From positions 2,364,501 to 2,428,500 of the forward strand of contig NZ_CP054394.1 in assembly GCF_022539405.1 (NCBI RefSeq): 64,000 nucleotides of DNA, written 5' to 3'. The notes under the pieces were generated by a model. That model did no database searches and was not told the DNA's origin. It saw nothing but the letters and a program-made list of their open reading frames with translations. Every line of letters begins with the position of its first letter. Position 1 is the stretch's first letter. Position numbers and translations under genes: made by a program. Of the stretch, positions 18,286 through 26,179 are shown in pieces. Origin of the DNA: Natranaerofaba carboxydovora. GTDB taxonomy: Bacteria; Bacillota; Natranaerobiia; Natranaerobiales; Natranaerofabaceae.

Positions 18286-18702
18286 CATTCTCTTAAGAAG
18301 ATCTATTATTATCTTGTTTTCCTCTTCTGAAAAATCCCCAGACAATATTTCTGTAACATTTTTCAATATCTCTTTTATATCTTCTTTTATTTCGTTACCT
18401 TTATCAGTAACATACACTTCCTTTATCCTATTGTCAGCTTCGTTAACCTTTCTGATAACATACCCTTCATTACTTAGTACATTTAACTGTTTGGTTACTG
18501 TTATTTTGTCAAGATGAAGTTTGTCTCCTAATTCGTTCTGAGATATCCCTTCAATATTATGATATTCCTTAAGGTCATATAACTCTTTTAATATTTCGAC
18601 CTGGGTAATGTTAAGGTTAAATTTCTTCACCCTTTGGTTAATATAATATGTTATAAATTTGGACAATGCGTTAACATGCTTTCCTATAGACTCCCTTGAC
18701 AT
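18259..18702 (-). CDS. MarR-family transcriptional regulator
   Basis: This 147-residue winged-helix protein starts at the ATG at 18702, which has GGAGGG seven bases ahead. A longer start at 18720 has no site. The recognition region NELGDKLHLDKITVTKQLNVLSN and the wing VRKVNEADNRIKEVYVTDKG are typical. MarR proteins bind palindromes near their own promoter and respond to small ligands. TTCATATGAA and ACAAAGCTTTGT, 65-85 bases upstream, are candidates. The adjacent permease pair is the likely target. Confidence 0.88.
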   Translation of the reverse strand: MSRESIGKHVNALSKFITYYINQRVKKFNLNITQVEILKELYDLKEYHNIEGISQNELGDKLHLDKITVTKQLNVLSNEGYVIRKVNEADNRIKEVYVTDKGNEIKEDIKEILKNVTEILSGDFSEEENKIIIDLLKRMSENIYQKV

Positions 18703-18754
18703 ATTAATCCCTCCATCCATCCTTTATATTGCTATCCCTATACCACTAACTATA

Positions 18755-18797
18755 GTACAAAAATTCATATGAACAAAGCTTTGTTTTAATTCTAATA
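18755..18797. repeat. MITE-end-like sequence with two palindromes upstream of marR
   Basis: The stretch around TTCATATGAACAAAGC matches the right end of the MITE at 3227-3450 at roughly four of five positions over about 38 bases. It also holds two exact palindromes, TTCATATGAA and ACAAAGCTTTGT, so it may serve as the MarR operator. Confidence 0.5.
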
Positions 18798-19127
18798 AAC
18801 ACTGCTACTGTTTATTTTATCACACAAGTTTAAACTTTCACAAGCAAGTTTTCATATCTACTTTAAATTGTATCATTTTATAATATATTTACCTACAGCA
18901 ATTTCCCTTAGGGGAGCAAAAAATATGATTTTTAATTTTAATTCTGTCACTTCACCAAAATAACTAACTCACTCATGCTTAAAATTCTATCTCTCCTGGG
19001 TTACTTTTCTTATATCCTCATCAATCAGAAAAAAACCCCTCTAACTTTTATTTTAAACCGTGTTTTTGCTTTATCACAGCCTCATATATAATTAGATCAT
19101 CCCACACAGACAGGAGGTGAAAAAAAC
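18798..19127. other. Intergenic AT-rich spacer
   Basis: There is no open frame here. TTTCCCTTAGGGGA near 18902 is a small hairpin. CATATATAATTAG near 19083 may hold a -10 box for the cassette at 19128. I see nothing else. Confidence 0.4.
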
Positions 19128-19355
19128 ATGGTGATGATAGGAACAGAAATATCTAGTCTTCAGTTCAGGCTGATGACAGGCGAAGACGATGAAGGCCAGC
19201 CTAAGTTAAGCACAAGAACCATCGGAAGAGTAAAGGCAGAACTAACAGATGAAGAAGCATTCGAGCTTGGAACAGAGATCATGGGTCTTCAAAAAAACCC
19301 GGTATCCACTTTGTACAGAGTAGACAGGAAAGAATTGATAGGCTCTGAAGAGTAG
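19128..19355 (+). CDS. DUF1659 small protein
   Basis: This is a 75-residue soluble acidic protein with a strong CAGGAGGTG site. The pattern of a central LSTRTIGRVK followed by an acidic helix (TDEEAFELGTEIMGLQ) and a terminal LYRVDRKELI fits DUF1659. It opens a three-gene cassette with DUF2922 and YvrJ proteins, which occur together in spore-forming Firmicutes. The function is unknown. Confidence 0.82.
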   Translation: MVMIGTEISSLQFRLMTGEDDEGQPKLSTRTIGRVKAELTDEEAFELGTEIMGLQKNPVSTLYRVDRKELIGSEE

Positions 19356-19395
19356 ACAAAACTTAAAAGAAGCCTTACAAAGGAGGTGAACCCTA

Positions 19396-19617
19396 GTGAT
19401 AAGAGAATATCTTCAGATGAGCTTTAGGAACTTAGAAGGTGGTAACTTCACCCTTTCAGTATACGATCCAAAGGAAGATTTGACCTCAGAAGAAGTGGAA
19501 GCAGTCATGAATAATATCCTCGAGAAAAACTCATTCAAATCCCCCGGAGGAGACTTAAAAAGTAAGAGTGCTGCAAGAATAGTAACCCGCCAGGTTAATA
19601 CTTTGGCAGAATTCTAA
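19396..19617 (+). CDS. DUF2922 small protein
   Basis: This is a 73-residue protein starting at GTG behind AAGGAGGTG. It has the DUF2922 outline: a short beta pair (LQMSFRNLEGGNFTLSV), DPKEDLT, then a helix with EAVMNNIL and a GDLKSKSAARIVTRQV end. It is second in the cassette, 40 bases after DUF1659. The function is unknown. Confidence 0.82.
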   Translation: MIREYLQMSFRNLEGGNFTLSVYDPKEDLTSEEVEAVMNNILEKNSFKSPGGDLKSKSAARIVTRQVNTLAEF

Positions 19618-19627
19618 AAAACCCACC

Positions 19628-19678
19628 AAAACAGCAGGGAGCCCTGGAAGTAATACCTCTCCAAGACCCTGCTGTTTT
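19628..19678 (+). terminator. Hairpin between the DUF2922 and yvrJ-type genes
   Basis: AAAACAGCAGGG pairs exactly with CCCTGCTGTTTT over a 27-base loop that holds its own GGAG/CTCC pairing. The T run is short, so it may be a partial terminator or an mRNA stabiliser that lowers yvrJ expression. Confidence 0.6.
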
Positions 19679-19701
19679 CAATTAGAAAGGAGGCAAGCAA
19701 A

Positions 19702-19863
19702 GTGGAAGAATTAACCTATGCAATTGCAAACCTTGGCTTTCCCATAGCGGTAAGTATCTACCTTCTAATCCGAATAGAAGGTAAGCTCGAATCGCTAACG
19801 GCAAGCATCAACGAGCTAAGCAGGGTTTTAATAACCGCTCCTGAAATCAAAAAAATCAAATAA
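19702..19863 (+). CDS. YvrJ-family small membrane protein
   Basis: This is a 53-residue protein starting at GTG with AAAGGAGGCAA ahead. The single helix ANLGFPIAVSIYLLIRIEGK and the following charged helix are the YvrJ family pattern. YvrJ proteins are short membrane peptides of unknown role, usually found with DUF1659 and DUF2922 genes, as here. A strong terminator closes the cassette. Confidence 0.85.
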   Translation: MEELTYAIANLGFPIAVSIYLLIRIEGKLESLTASINELSRVLITAPEIKKIK

Positions 19864-19874
19864 ACCAAGCTCTT

Positions 19875-19907
19875 AACCTGGGCATAATTCTTCCCAGGTT
19901 ATTTTTT
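19875..19907 (+). terminator. Rho-independent terminator
   Basis: AACCTGGG and CCCAGGTT form the stem, with a T run after it. It closes the YvrJ cassette. Confidence 0.88.
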
Positions 19908-19947
19908 TACTTACGTAACAACTGTATATTTGTTAAAATATATTTAT

Positions 19948-20003
19948 ATTGTCTCTTTTAAATTGTCTCTTTTAAATTGTCTCTTTTAAATTGCCTCTTC
20001 TAA
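19948..20003. repeat. Tandem repeat, four 14-bp units
   Basis: The unit ATTGTCTCTTTTAA occurs three times exactly and a fourth time with three changes. It lies just upstream of the gene at 20052, where it could alter promoter spacing. Confidence 0.85.
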
Positions 20004-20051
20004 ATGTTCTAGGGAATATGTTTTTGACTAGATTGACTGGAGGATTATGAA

Positions 20052-20465
20052 ATGGTAGCTACCCTTAAACGCGGTCTAAATAACAGCTTTGAAGTTATAA
20101 AAGAACTAGGAAAAGTACTTGTACCTGTTATTTTTCTAGTAACATTTTTGGAACATTCGGGGGTACTATACATATTAGCTGATTATGCTTCTCCTTTGAT
20201 GAGGCTCTTTGGCCTTCCCGGGGAAGCTGCCCTTGTGCTTGTGATAGGTAACTTAACTAATGTATACGGGGCTATAGGGGCAATACTTAACTTAGAATTA
20301 ACTGCAAGACAGATCACAATAGTTAGTGTTATGGTAACAATAAGCCACAGTTTACCCAGTGAAACAGCTATAGTTACTAAAGCCGGGGCTCATGGAAGAT
20401 GGGTACTTATCTATAGAGTAGTGGCAAGTATTATCTTTGGTTTGTTTTTGAACCTTGTATTGTAG
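20052..20465 (+). CDS. Nucleoside-recognition (Gate) domain membrane protein, first subunit
   Basis: This is a 137-residue protein with about four helices of the Gate/nucleoside-recognition family, the family of SpmA/SpmB and part of FeoB. Helix-breaking motifs such as VIGNLTNVYGAIGAIL and the TISHSLPSETAIV segment are typical. It pairs with the next gene, 22 bases downstream, like spmA/spmB. SpmA and SpmB act in spore-core dehydration, but this pair is smaller and may be a distinct transporter. The start ATG follows TGGAGGATTATG. Confidence 0.78.
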   Translation: MVATLKRGLNNSFEVIKELGKVLVPVIFLVTFLEHSGVLYILADYASPLMRLFGLPGEAALVLVIGNLTNVYGAIGAILNLELTARQITIVSVMVTISHSLPSETAIVTKAGAHGRWVLIYRVVASIIFGLFLNLVL

Positions 20466-20487
20466 GTTATAGGAGGAGACTTTTGGA

Positions 20488-20940
20488 ATGAACTGGTTAG
20501 AAATGCTTCAGGATGCTGTAAGCTCAAGCTTCTTTTCTATGCTTCAGATAACATTAATAGTAATACCTTTGCTTGTTGTTACTGAATTTTTAAAAGAAGG
20601 CGGCCTATTAAACAAAATATCAAGGTTATTTGAACCTTTTACAAATAAATTAAACCTATCTAAAGAAGCTGCCTTTCCTATAGTTATAGCCTGGACAGTT
20701 GGACTGCAGTACGGGGCTGGAATTGTTATGCAGGTAGGAAAAGAAGGTAATCTAACAACCAAAGAGCTTACCATTACCGGAATTTTCATAGGAATAGCCC
20801 ACTCTTTAATAGAAGAAACCATTTTATTCTCAGGTATTGGAGGCAATCCTTTTATATTATTTTTCTCCAGATTCTTTGCAGGTTTAATATTTACATATAT
20901 ATTTCTACTGCAGTTAAAATTAGTCAAACACTATCTCTAA
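20488..20940 (+). CDS. Nucleoside-recognition (Gate) domain membrane protein, second subunit
   Basis: This is a 150-residue membrane protein with about four helices. It shares the IAHSLIEETILF loop with the TISHSLPSETAIV loop of its partner. The two together would give the eight-helix unit of a full Gate transporter. The ribosome site is AGGAGGAG. Its 3' end overlaps the convergent small gene at 20924 by 17 bases. The substrate is unknown. Confidence 0.78.
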   Translation: MNWLEMLQDAVSSSFFSMLQITLIVIPLLVVTEFLKEGGLLNKISRLFEPFTNKLNLSKEAAFPIVIAWTVGLQYGAGIVMQVGKEGNLTTKELTITGIFIGIAHSLIEETILFSGIGGNPFILFFSRFFAGLIFTYIFLLQLKLVKHYL

Positions 20941-21124
20941 CATTTATATTTTCTCTATTTTTTGTTTCTACTTTTAACTCTAATTCTGCATCTAAACTTG
21001 GTTCTGCATCATTTCTTCTATCTAACTCTGGCTCACACGAGGTAAAAACATAATTAGAAAGCACAACTACTGTAAGGATAATTATCCCGCCAACTAACAA
21101 GCTTATTACACCTTTATTATTCAT
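20924..21124 (-). CDS. Small single-helix membrane protein
   Basis: This is a 66-residue protein with one helix (about residues 5-25, ISLLVGGIIILTVVVLSNYV) and a charged, acidic tail outside the membrane. A Cys follows the helix, but the residues before it do not make a good lipobox. GGGAGG nine bases ahead supports the start. I do not recognise the family. It overlaps the neighbouring gene by 17 bases at the 3' end. Confidence 0.55.
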   Translation of the reverse strand: MNNKGVISLLVGGIIILTVVVLSNYVFTSCEPELDRRNDAEPSLDAELELKVETKNRENINVRDSV

Positions 21125-21251
21125 TATTATAGCCTCCCACTTAGTGTCTAAGATTTAGATTAGAATTAAAAATACTGGTCTTTTGTTAGGCCAAACTAGT
21201 TTTAGTATAATCAGAAAAAGTTTATTAAATTCACAAATATTCGACAAATGT

Positions 21252-21280
21252 TTGAAGTGCTTGGCAAGAATCGATATAAT
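21252..21280 (+). promoter_or_regulatory. Sigma-A promoter
   Basis: TTGAAG at 21252-21257 and TATAAT at 21275-21280 with a 17-base spacer. It gives a 5' leader of about 150 bases for the ABM gene. Confidence 0.7.
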
Positions 21281-21434
21281 GAGTACAGAGTAAATTAAAA
21301 ATATTATTTCTTTTTGTGATACACAGGAGGAAAAGAATTAGGAAAAACTTTAAAAAGAATCCGTGGAAGACTGGCAGAGTATTATCATAATAAAACTGGA
21401 ATACAAATTTAAAATAATCTTGGAGGTGGATATA

Positions 21435-21755
21435 GTGAAAGCTATAGTAGCAAAGCTTAAGGCAAAAGCAGGAAAAGAAGAAGAGTTAAAAAATGAGGTA
21501 CTAAAACTCACCCGGGAGGTCAATGACAAAGAAGATGATTGTCTTATGTATGAGCCTTTTGTTTCAGAAGATGACCCTACCACAATCTTTATAGTTGAAA
21601 AATACAAAAATGAAGAAGCTATCGAATACCACAGAAAAACCTCCCACTATATATCAGCAAAGGAAAAATTTGAAGAGCTTCTAGACGGGCCGCCAGAAGT
21701 TAATGTATTAGATGAACTTTTTGGGGATTCGAAAAAAGGCTTGTTTGAAATGTAA
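21435..21755 (+). CDS. ABM-domain monooxygenase-like protein (YgiN type)
   Basis: This is a 106-residue protein that begins at GTG, with TTGGAGGTGG just upstream. The frame runs open further 5' but without a ribosome site. The pattern AIVAKLKAKAGKEEELKNEV, then CLMYEPFVSEDDPTTIFIVEKY, and YHRKTSHY is the dimeric ABM fold. Members include quinol monooxygenases and heme-degrading enzymes that act on small aromatics without a cofactor. The substrate cannot be read from sequence. It is the only gene on its transcript. Confidence 0.85.
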   Translation: MKAIVAKLKAKAGKEEELKNEVLKLTREVNDKEDDCLMYEPFVSEDDPTTIFIVEKYKNEEAIEYHRKTSHYISAKEKFEELLDGPPEVNVLDELFGDSKKGLFEM

Positions 21756-21775
21756 AGCCAAGTCTTTAATATTTT

Positions 21776-22252
21776 TTATTTTTTCTTATTAGCTATCTTG
21801 TATGAAACAAAAGGCATAAGTACAGAGATGGCGAAAAATACTGTCCCGCCAACAGCCGTTTTCATAACATCATTAACTGTACTTATGCTCCAAACTCCAA
21901 GTAAAACCATAAACAAAATAAATCCAATAGTACTTATAAAACCCTTTAGGGCGGCTTTCTTAAAATTATACCCGTCTTTTTTTTCATGTTCTTTTTCATG
22001 AAGTTTTCCAAGAAAAGTAAACCTCAGGGTTATATACAAACTTGCAGCAAGAAACAAAACTACAATGTCCCAGGTACTCTCAACCGGATGATTAAGTATC
22101 AATACCCTAACGATTAATAAAGCTAATAGCCCAAAAAATAACAAATAAAAACTTTCGACAAAAACATTATCACTATAACTTGTAGATTTCGTATTCTTTG
22201 GTTTAAAATACCTAGGCTTTTCTTGCCGAATCACATACCTTTTTTTCAACAC
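21776..22252 (-). CDS. Four-helix membrane protein, unknown
   Basis: This is a 158-residue protein. A basic cytosolic N-terminus (about 1-30) is followed by helices at about 31-51, 60-78, 104-124 and 132-150. A charged loop (KLHEKEHEKKDG) lies between helices two and three. No enzyme motif is visible, and the family was not recognised. The start is an ATG preceded by AGGAAAGG. A short acidic membrane peptide gene lies upstream on the same strand. Confidence 0.7.
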   Translation of the reverse strand: MLKKRYVIRQEKPRYFKPKNTKSTSYSDNVFVESFYLLFFGLLALLIVRVLILNHPVESTWDIVVLFLAASLYITLRFTFLGKLHEKEHEKKDGYNFKKAALKGFISTIGFILFMVLLGVWSISTVNDVMKTAVGGTVFFAISVLMPFVSYKIANKKK

Positions 22253-22331
22253 TTATAACCCTTCCTTTCCAGGTAATCATCCTCATCATATCAGAGGCCT
22301 TTTTACTGACGGCTCATCCTGTTCTTTCTCA

Positions 22332-22475
22332 TTATTTACGATGCTCTACATGATCCTCTTTAACTTCTGTTTGGTTATCAGTTATGTCAAAAAAAACAGT
22401 AGAAAAGCAGCCAAGAGAACCAATAAAAATTAGAATGAATATACTGGCTAAAGCTAACTTTCTCTTACCAGTCAT
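22332..22475 (-). CDS. Short membrane peptide
   Basis: This is a 47-residue protein with a basic start (MTGKRK), one hydrophobic stretch (about residues 7-29) and an acidic tail. GGGGGAG lies just before the ATG. A Cys follows GSL, but the lipobox is poor. It has no relatives that I recognise. The clear ribosome site and the sequence pattern support real translation. Confidence 0.55.
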   Translation of the reverse strand: MTGKRKLALASIFILIFIGSLGCFSTVFFDITDNQTEVKEDHVEHRK

Positions 22476-22556
22476 AATAACTCCCCCAGGCATAAATTCT
22501 TAGTAACAAGTATTATTTCGACAATAATCGAGGAAATACCTTCCATGTTCACTACT

Positions 22557-25076
22557 TTAGTCTAGTATATTGAGAAATACTTCTACTAGTTCTGGATCAA
22601 ATTGAGTGCCAGCACACCTTTTGAATTCTGCAATTATTTCCTGATGTAACATAGGTTTTTTGTAAGGTCTTCCATTGGTCATTACTTCATAAGCATCAAC
22701 AATTGCTGTGATCCTTGCAAGCAGTGGTATCTCTTTGGCTTTTAGGCCTCGAGGGTAACCTTTTCCATCAAAGCGTTCATGGTGCGACAGGATATCTTCA
22801 GCTACATGAGAAAATTCTTGAGTGGCGCATGCAATTCTATAGCCTATCTCCGGGTGTTCTTTCATTGTTTCCCATTCTTCTTCCGTCAAAGGGCCTTCTT
22901 TAGTCAATATACTCTCCGATATATTTATTTTCCCGATATCGTGAAGGATTATGGCTAGTTTTAATCGCCTCAATTCAGAATCAGAGAGTCCTAATTTTTC
23001 ACCGATTTTCAAAGCTGCTTTTTGCATGCGAAGTGCATGTGCTTCAGTTTCATAACTTTTTTCCTCTAAGGTTTTAAGTAAAGTATTTAGTATAGCACTC
23101 CTGGTACTTCGGCTCTCAGCTAGCTTTTGCTTGTACATATCATTTTCAGCTTCTTTTAATACCTCTAACAGGCTTTTAGTTGTGTTATTCCTGGTAGCAG
23201 CACCCAAAGTTACAGAAATCGGTATGTCTTTAATATAAACTTCTTTGCAGTTATCATTTATCTTTTTACAAATATCTCTTGCTTCTTCTTCCTGGGTTTG
23301 TGGTAGAAGGATAACAAATTCGTCCCCTCCCCAGCGAGCAATAATATTACCTTCATGGCATGACTCGATTAAAATATTAGCTATTTTTTTAAGCATCTCA
23401 TCTCCTACAAGGTGACCGAAAGTGTCATTTACGAGTTTTAACCCATTTAGATCAGCCATAACTATACTTATGGACTGAATTTCATCATTGTTATTATAAT
23501 TAAGCTCCTGCATCTTCTCTTCCATGTAAGATCGGTTATAGAGCCCTGTGAGTTTGTCATGAAAGCTCAAATAGCGAATTCTTTCTTCTGCCCACTTTCG
23601 CTCTAGAGCTTTCCATATATTATCAATGAACAGTGAAAGCTGAAGGGCATCAGTTTGAGTATAATCAGTTTTTTTATTAGCAACTCCCATTACGGCAACA
23701 ATCTTATTACTTTTAAAAATAGGAACACCTAGGTATCTGTGTATTTTTGCATGACCCTTTGGTTGTCCTTTCTTTAAAGGTGTGTACTTCTCGTAATCAT
23801 TAATAATAATCGGTTTTCTCTGGCGAACAGCCTCAGCCCAGATCCCCGCATTGTCAAGCTTTCTAACCTCTCCGTATTTTTCTACAGTGCACTCATCTTT
23901 GACCCCTTCTGAATAACTAAATAAGCTAAATTCCTTTTTGTCTTCATCATATTGATAAAAGTGTCCAAGTTTACTACCAGTTAGTTTTATCGCTTCGTGA
24001 AAAGCATAGCTGCGCAGCTCTTCGACAGATCCGGCATCATATTGAAACAAATTAACCAGGCTCTGCAGGCGAGCTTCGTTTCTTATTAGTTCTTCTTTGG
24101 CCAAATACTGCTCTGTAACATCTGAAAAAACCATTACAGCACCTCTGACATTTTCCCCCTGATCGGTTATGGGTGCAGCACTATCTGCAATCTGCAGCTT
24201 TGTTCCATTACAAGTTATGAGGGTAGTATCATTTGAAAGTCCTCTTTTATGTCCTGTTTTTAGAACGTTAAATATTGGATTAGATATAGGAGTGTTTGTG
24301 GTGCTATCAACTAATTGAAATATTTCAGATACCTTTTTGCCATAGGCTTCTTGGGCGCTGTATTCGGTTAGTTTTTCTGCCTGGGGATTCATGCGAGTAA
24401 CACGACAAGAAGTATCGGTAGTTATTACACCATCACCAATTGAATGTAGTGTTATATAAAGATCCTTTTCACTTTCTCTTAGCCTTTCTTCTTTTTCTTG
24501 TAAACTTTTCACAAGCTGTTCACGTTCTTGTAAGATCCGCGAATATCTAAGATTACTGTAGCCAAGCTCTGAAATCATATGAGCAAGCTTAATATAATAA
24601 TTCATAACTCTATCAACGTTTTCTTTTTTAAAGCGAGGAATCTTTTTAAGAGAAGCGATATATTCTTCCTCATCGAAACCGTATTTTCTCGCCTGAGAAC
24701 GAAAGAATTCATAATCTATATTGTCATCTTCAAACATAAATTGTCCCATGAAAATATTTCCCATTTGTATGTCATTTACCACGATTGGTGTAACAATATC
24801 CCACAGGTTATTTTTGCACTTGTATGTCTTATATGTTCCTTTTGGAACTCCCCTGCTAAGGTATATATCACTTTCTATACAGTGTTTTCTAGTCTCGGGG
24901 TGGATTCTATGAAATTTTGTGCATATTTCCTGCCAGCCTACGCCAACCAGGACTTTCCCATTCATGTCGATAATCGAACCAGGAAGCCCTGTAAAACTAT
25001 AAAAATCATCCATCATAGATTGGAGCTGCTTGCTATCGATAATGTCCTCAAGCTGAAGGTTTTTTAGGAAAACCAC
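22557..25076 (-). CDS. PocR-PAS-GAF-GGDEF-HD-GYP c-di-GMP protein
   Basis: This is an 839-residue soluble protein. The domains are PocR ligand-binding (about 10-175, with conserved Cys residues in TKFHRIHPETRKHCIESD), a coiled coil, PAS (about 205-330), GAF (about 335-495), GGDEF (about 500-665) and HD-GYP (about 670-838). The GGDEF loop is intact (RWGGDEF) without the RxxD site. HDIGK and HHERFDGKGYP are intact. PocR domains often bind small hydrocarbon-type ligands. The gene is monocistronic. Confidence 0.92.
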   Translation of the reverse strand: MVFLKNLQLEDIIDSKQLQSMMDDFYSFTGLPGSIIDMNGKVLVGVGWQEICTKFHRIHPETRKHCIESDIYLSRGVPKGTYKTYKCKNNLWDIVTPIVVNDIQMGNIFMGQFMFEDDNIDYEFFRSQARKYGFDEEEYIASLKKIPRFKKENVDRVMNYYIKLAHMISELGYSNLRYSRILQEREQLVKSLQEKEERLRESEKDLYITLHSIGDGVITTDTSCRVTRMNPQAEKLTEYSAQEAYGKKVSEIFQLVDSTTNTPISNPIFNVLKTGHKRGLSNDTTLITCNGTKLQIADSAAPITDQGENVRGAVMVFSDVTEQYLAKEELIRNEARLQSLVNLFQYDAGSVEELRSYAFHEAIKLTGSKLGHFYQYDEDKKEFSLFSYSEGVKDECTVEKYGEVRKLDNAGIWAEAVRQRKPIIINDYEKYTPLKKGQPKGHAKIHRYLGVPIFKSNKIVAVMGVANKKTDYTQTDALQLSLFIDNIWKALERKWAEERIRYLSFHDKLTGLYNRSYMEEKMQELNYNNNDEIQSISIVMADLNGLKLVNDTFGHLVGDEMLKKIANILIESCHEGNIIARWGGDEFVILLPQTQEEEARDICKKINDNCKEVYIKDIPISVTLGAATRNNTTKSLLEVLKEAENDMYKQKLAESRSTRSAILNTLLKTLEEKSYETEAHALRMQKAALKIGEKLGLSDSELRRLKLAIILHDIGKINISESILTKEGPLTEEEWETMKEHPEIGYRIACATQEFSHVAEDILSHHERFDGKGYPRGLKAKEIPLLARITAIVDAYEVMTNGRPYKKPMLHQEIIAEFKRCAGTQFDPELVEVFLNILD

Positions 25077-25211
25077 CTATACCACCCCATTTTTTTAAAA
25101 ACATTCCCTCTAATGAGTTTTGTTTTATAATAGTCTTGTGAACTGTATTATAGCACATTTTGCTTAATTGTTCCATTAACTAGCGCAAGCAGCGTGAGGT
25201 GATATGTGTAG

Positions 25212-25823
25212 CTAGACTTCTCCCAGATAAATATCATCTATATCAAGGCGCGGCCTTTGCTTTGGTTCCTGTGCCGGATAGCCAAAAGGAACTAAAGCAG
25301 TTACCTGTAGATTATCTGGCAGGTCAAGTAGTTCTTTTACTTTTTCCTGATCAAATAGCATCACCCAACAGCTACCTAGCCCAAGATCAACACCCCGCAA
25401 AATCATATGTTCCACCGCTATTGCAACATTTAAATGAAGATAGCTAAGGGCTTCTTTTTCATCTCTTTTTGTTTTCTTAGAATAATCTTTAAGAGAACCC
25501 TTGCCAAGGTCCGTTCCTGAGAAGGCTCCTACCTCTTTTAGCTCTTTAACTCTTTTCCCTTGTGTCTTGAACGAGGAAATATCTGCACAGCATACCATTG
25601 TTAGCGGTGCTTTTGCGATAAAATTAACATTAAAAGTACAATCTGCAAGTTTCTTTCTCATATCTTCGCTTGTCACAGCCAAAAAGCGCCACGGTTGAAT
25701 GTTTGTCCCCGAAGGTGCAAGGCGAGCTGCTTCTAGTAGTTCTTTTATGGTCTCCTTCGTTATGGGATCTTCCTTAAAGATTCGAATGCTTTTTCTTTCT
25801 TCTATTATTTGTTTTAATTCCAT
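25212..25823 (-). CDS. Nitroreductase-family flavoprotein
   Basis: This 203-residue protein begins with the family motif ERKSIRIFKEDPI. RLAPSGTNIQPWRFLAV for FMN contact follows, and later GVDLGLGSCWV and ALVPFGYPAQEPKQRPR. Members reduce nitro groups, quinones or flavins with NAD(P)H. The length is normal. Its promoter region faces the amidase gene. A broken copy with a large deletion lies at 53621-53828. Confidence 0.93.
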   Translation of the reverse strand: MELKQIIEERKSIRIFKEDPITKETIKELLEAARLAPSGTNIQPWRFLAVTSEDMRKKLADCTFNVNFIAKAPLTMVCCADISSFKTQGKRVKELKEVGAFSGTDLGKGSLKDYSKKTKRDEKEALSYLHLNVAIAVEHMILRGVDLGLGSCWVMLFDQEKVKELLDLPDNLQVTALVPFGYPAQEPKQRPRLDIDDIYLGEV

Positions 25824-26179
25824 ACAATCTTCACTCCTTCTTTCTTAGTAATCTTAGTAATCATGGAACATGCTATCTATCTCCTGCGTTATTTCTACGT
25901 CATACTATCTTTTCCTTTTAAAAATGACGTAATTTTCCTTGGAACATTATCGGCACAAATTACTTCAAAATAGTAAAGGGAATTATGACAATTTTAGACA
26001 AGCTTCTCTTTTTTTTGTGGAACAAGCAAGAATCTTAGATTATAATGTAATTAGTAAGTTTTTAAGGGAAATTGACGACAATATGCGTAAGCGACGGGGA
26101 GTGATTACTGATCAGCACAACAAAAAAGTCTTACGACTTTAGTAAGAATTTATTTAGTAACAATATATATTGCAAAAGT
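25824..26179. other. Divergent intergenic region before the amidase
   Basis: This 356-base spacer separates the nitroreductase and amidase genes. A 67-codon frame at 25939-26142 has no ribosome site and no recognisable domain, so I do not call it. I see no clear promoter boxes. Confidence 0.45.

Noticed and set aside
25939-26142. 67-codon frame upstream of the amidase
   Set aside because: No ribosome site, no recognisable domain and a TTG start in an AT-rich spacer. A short resemblance to the region before the amidase fossil is not enough to call a gene.
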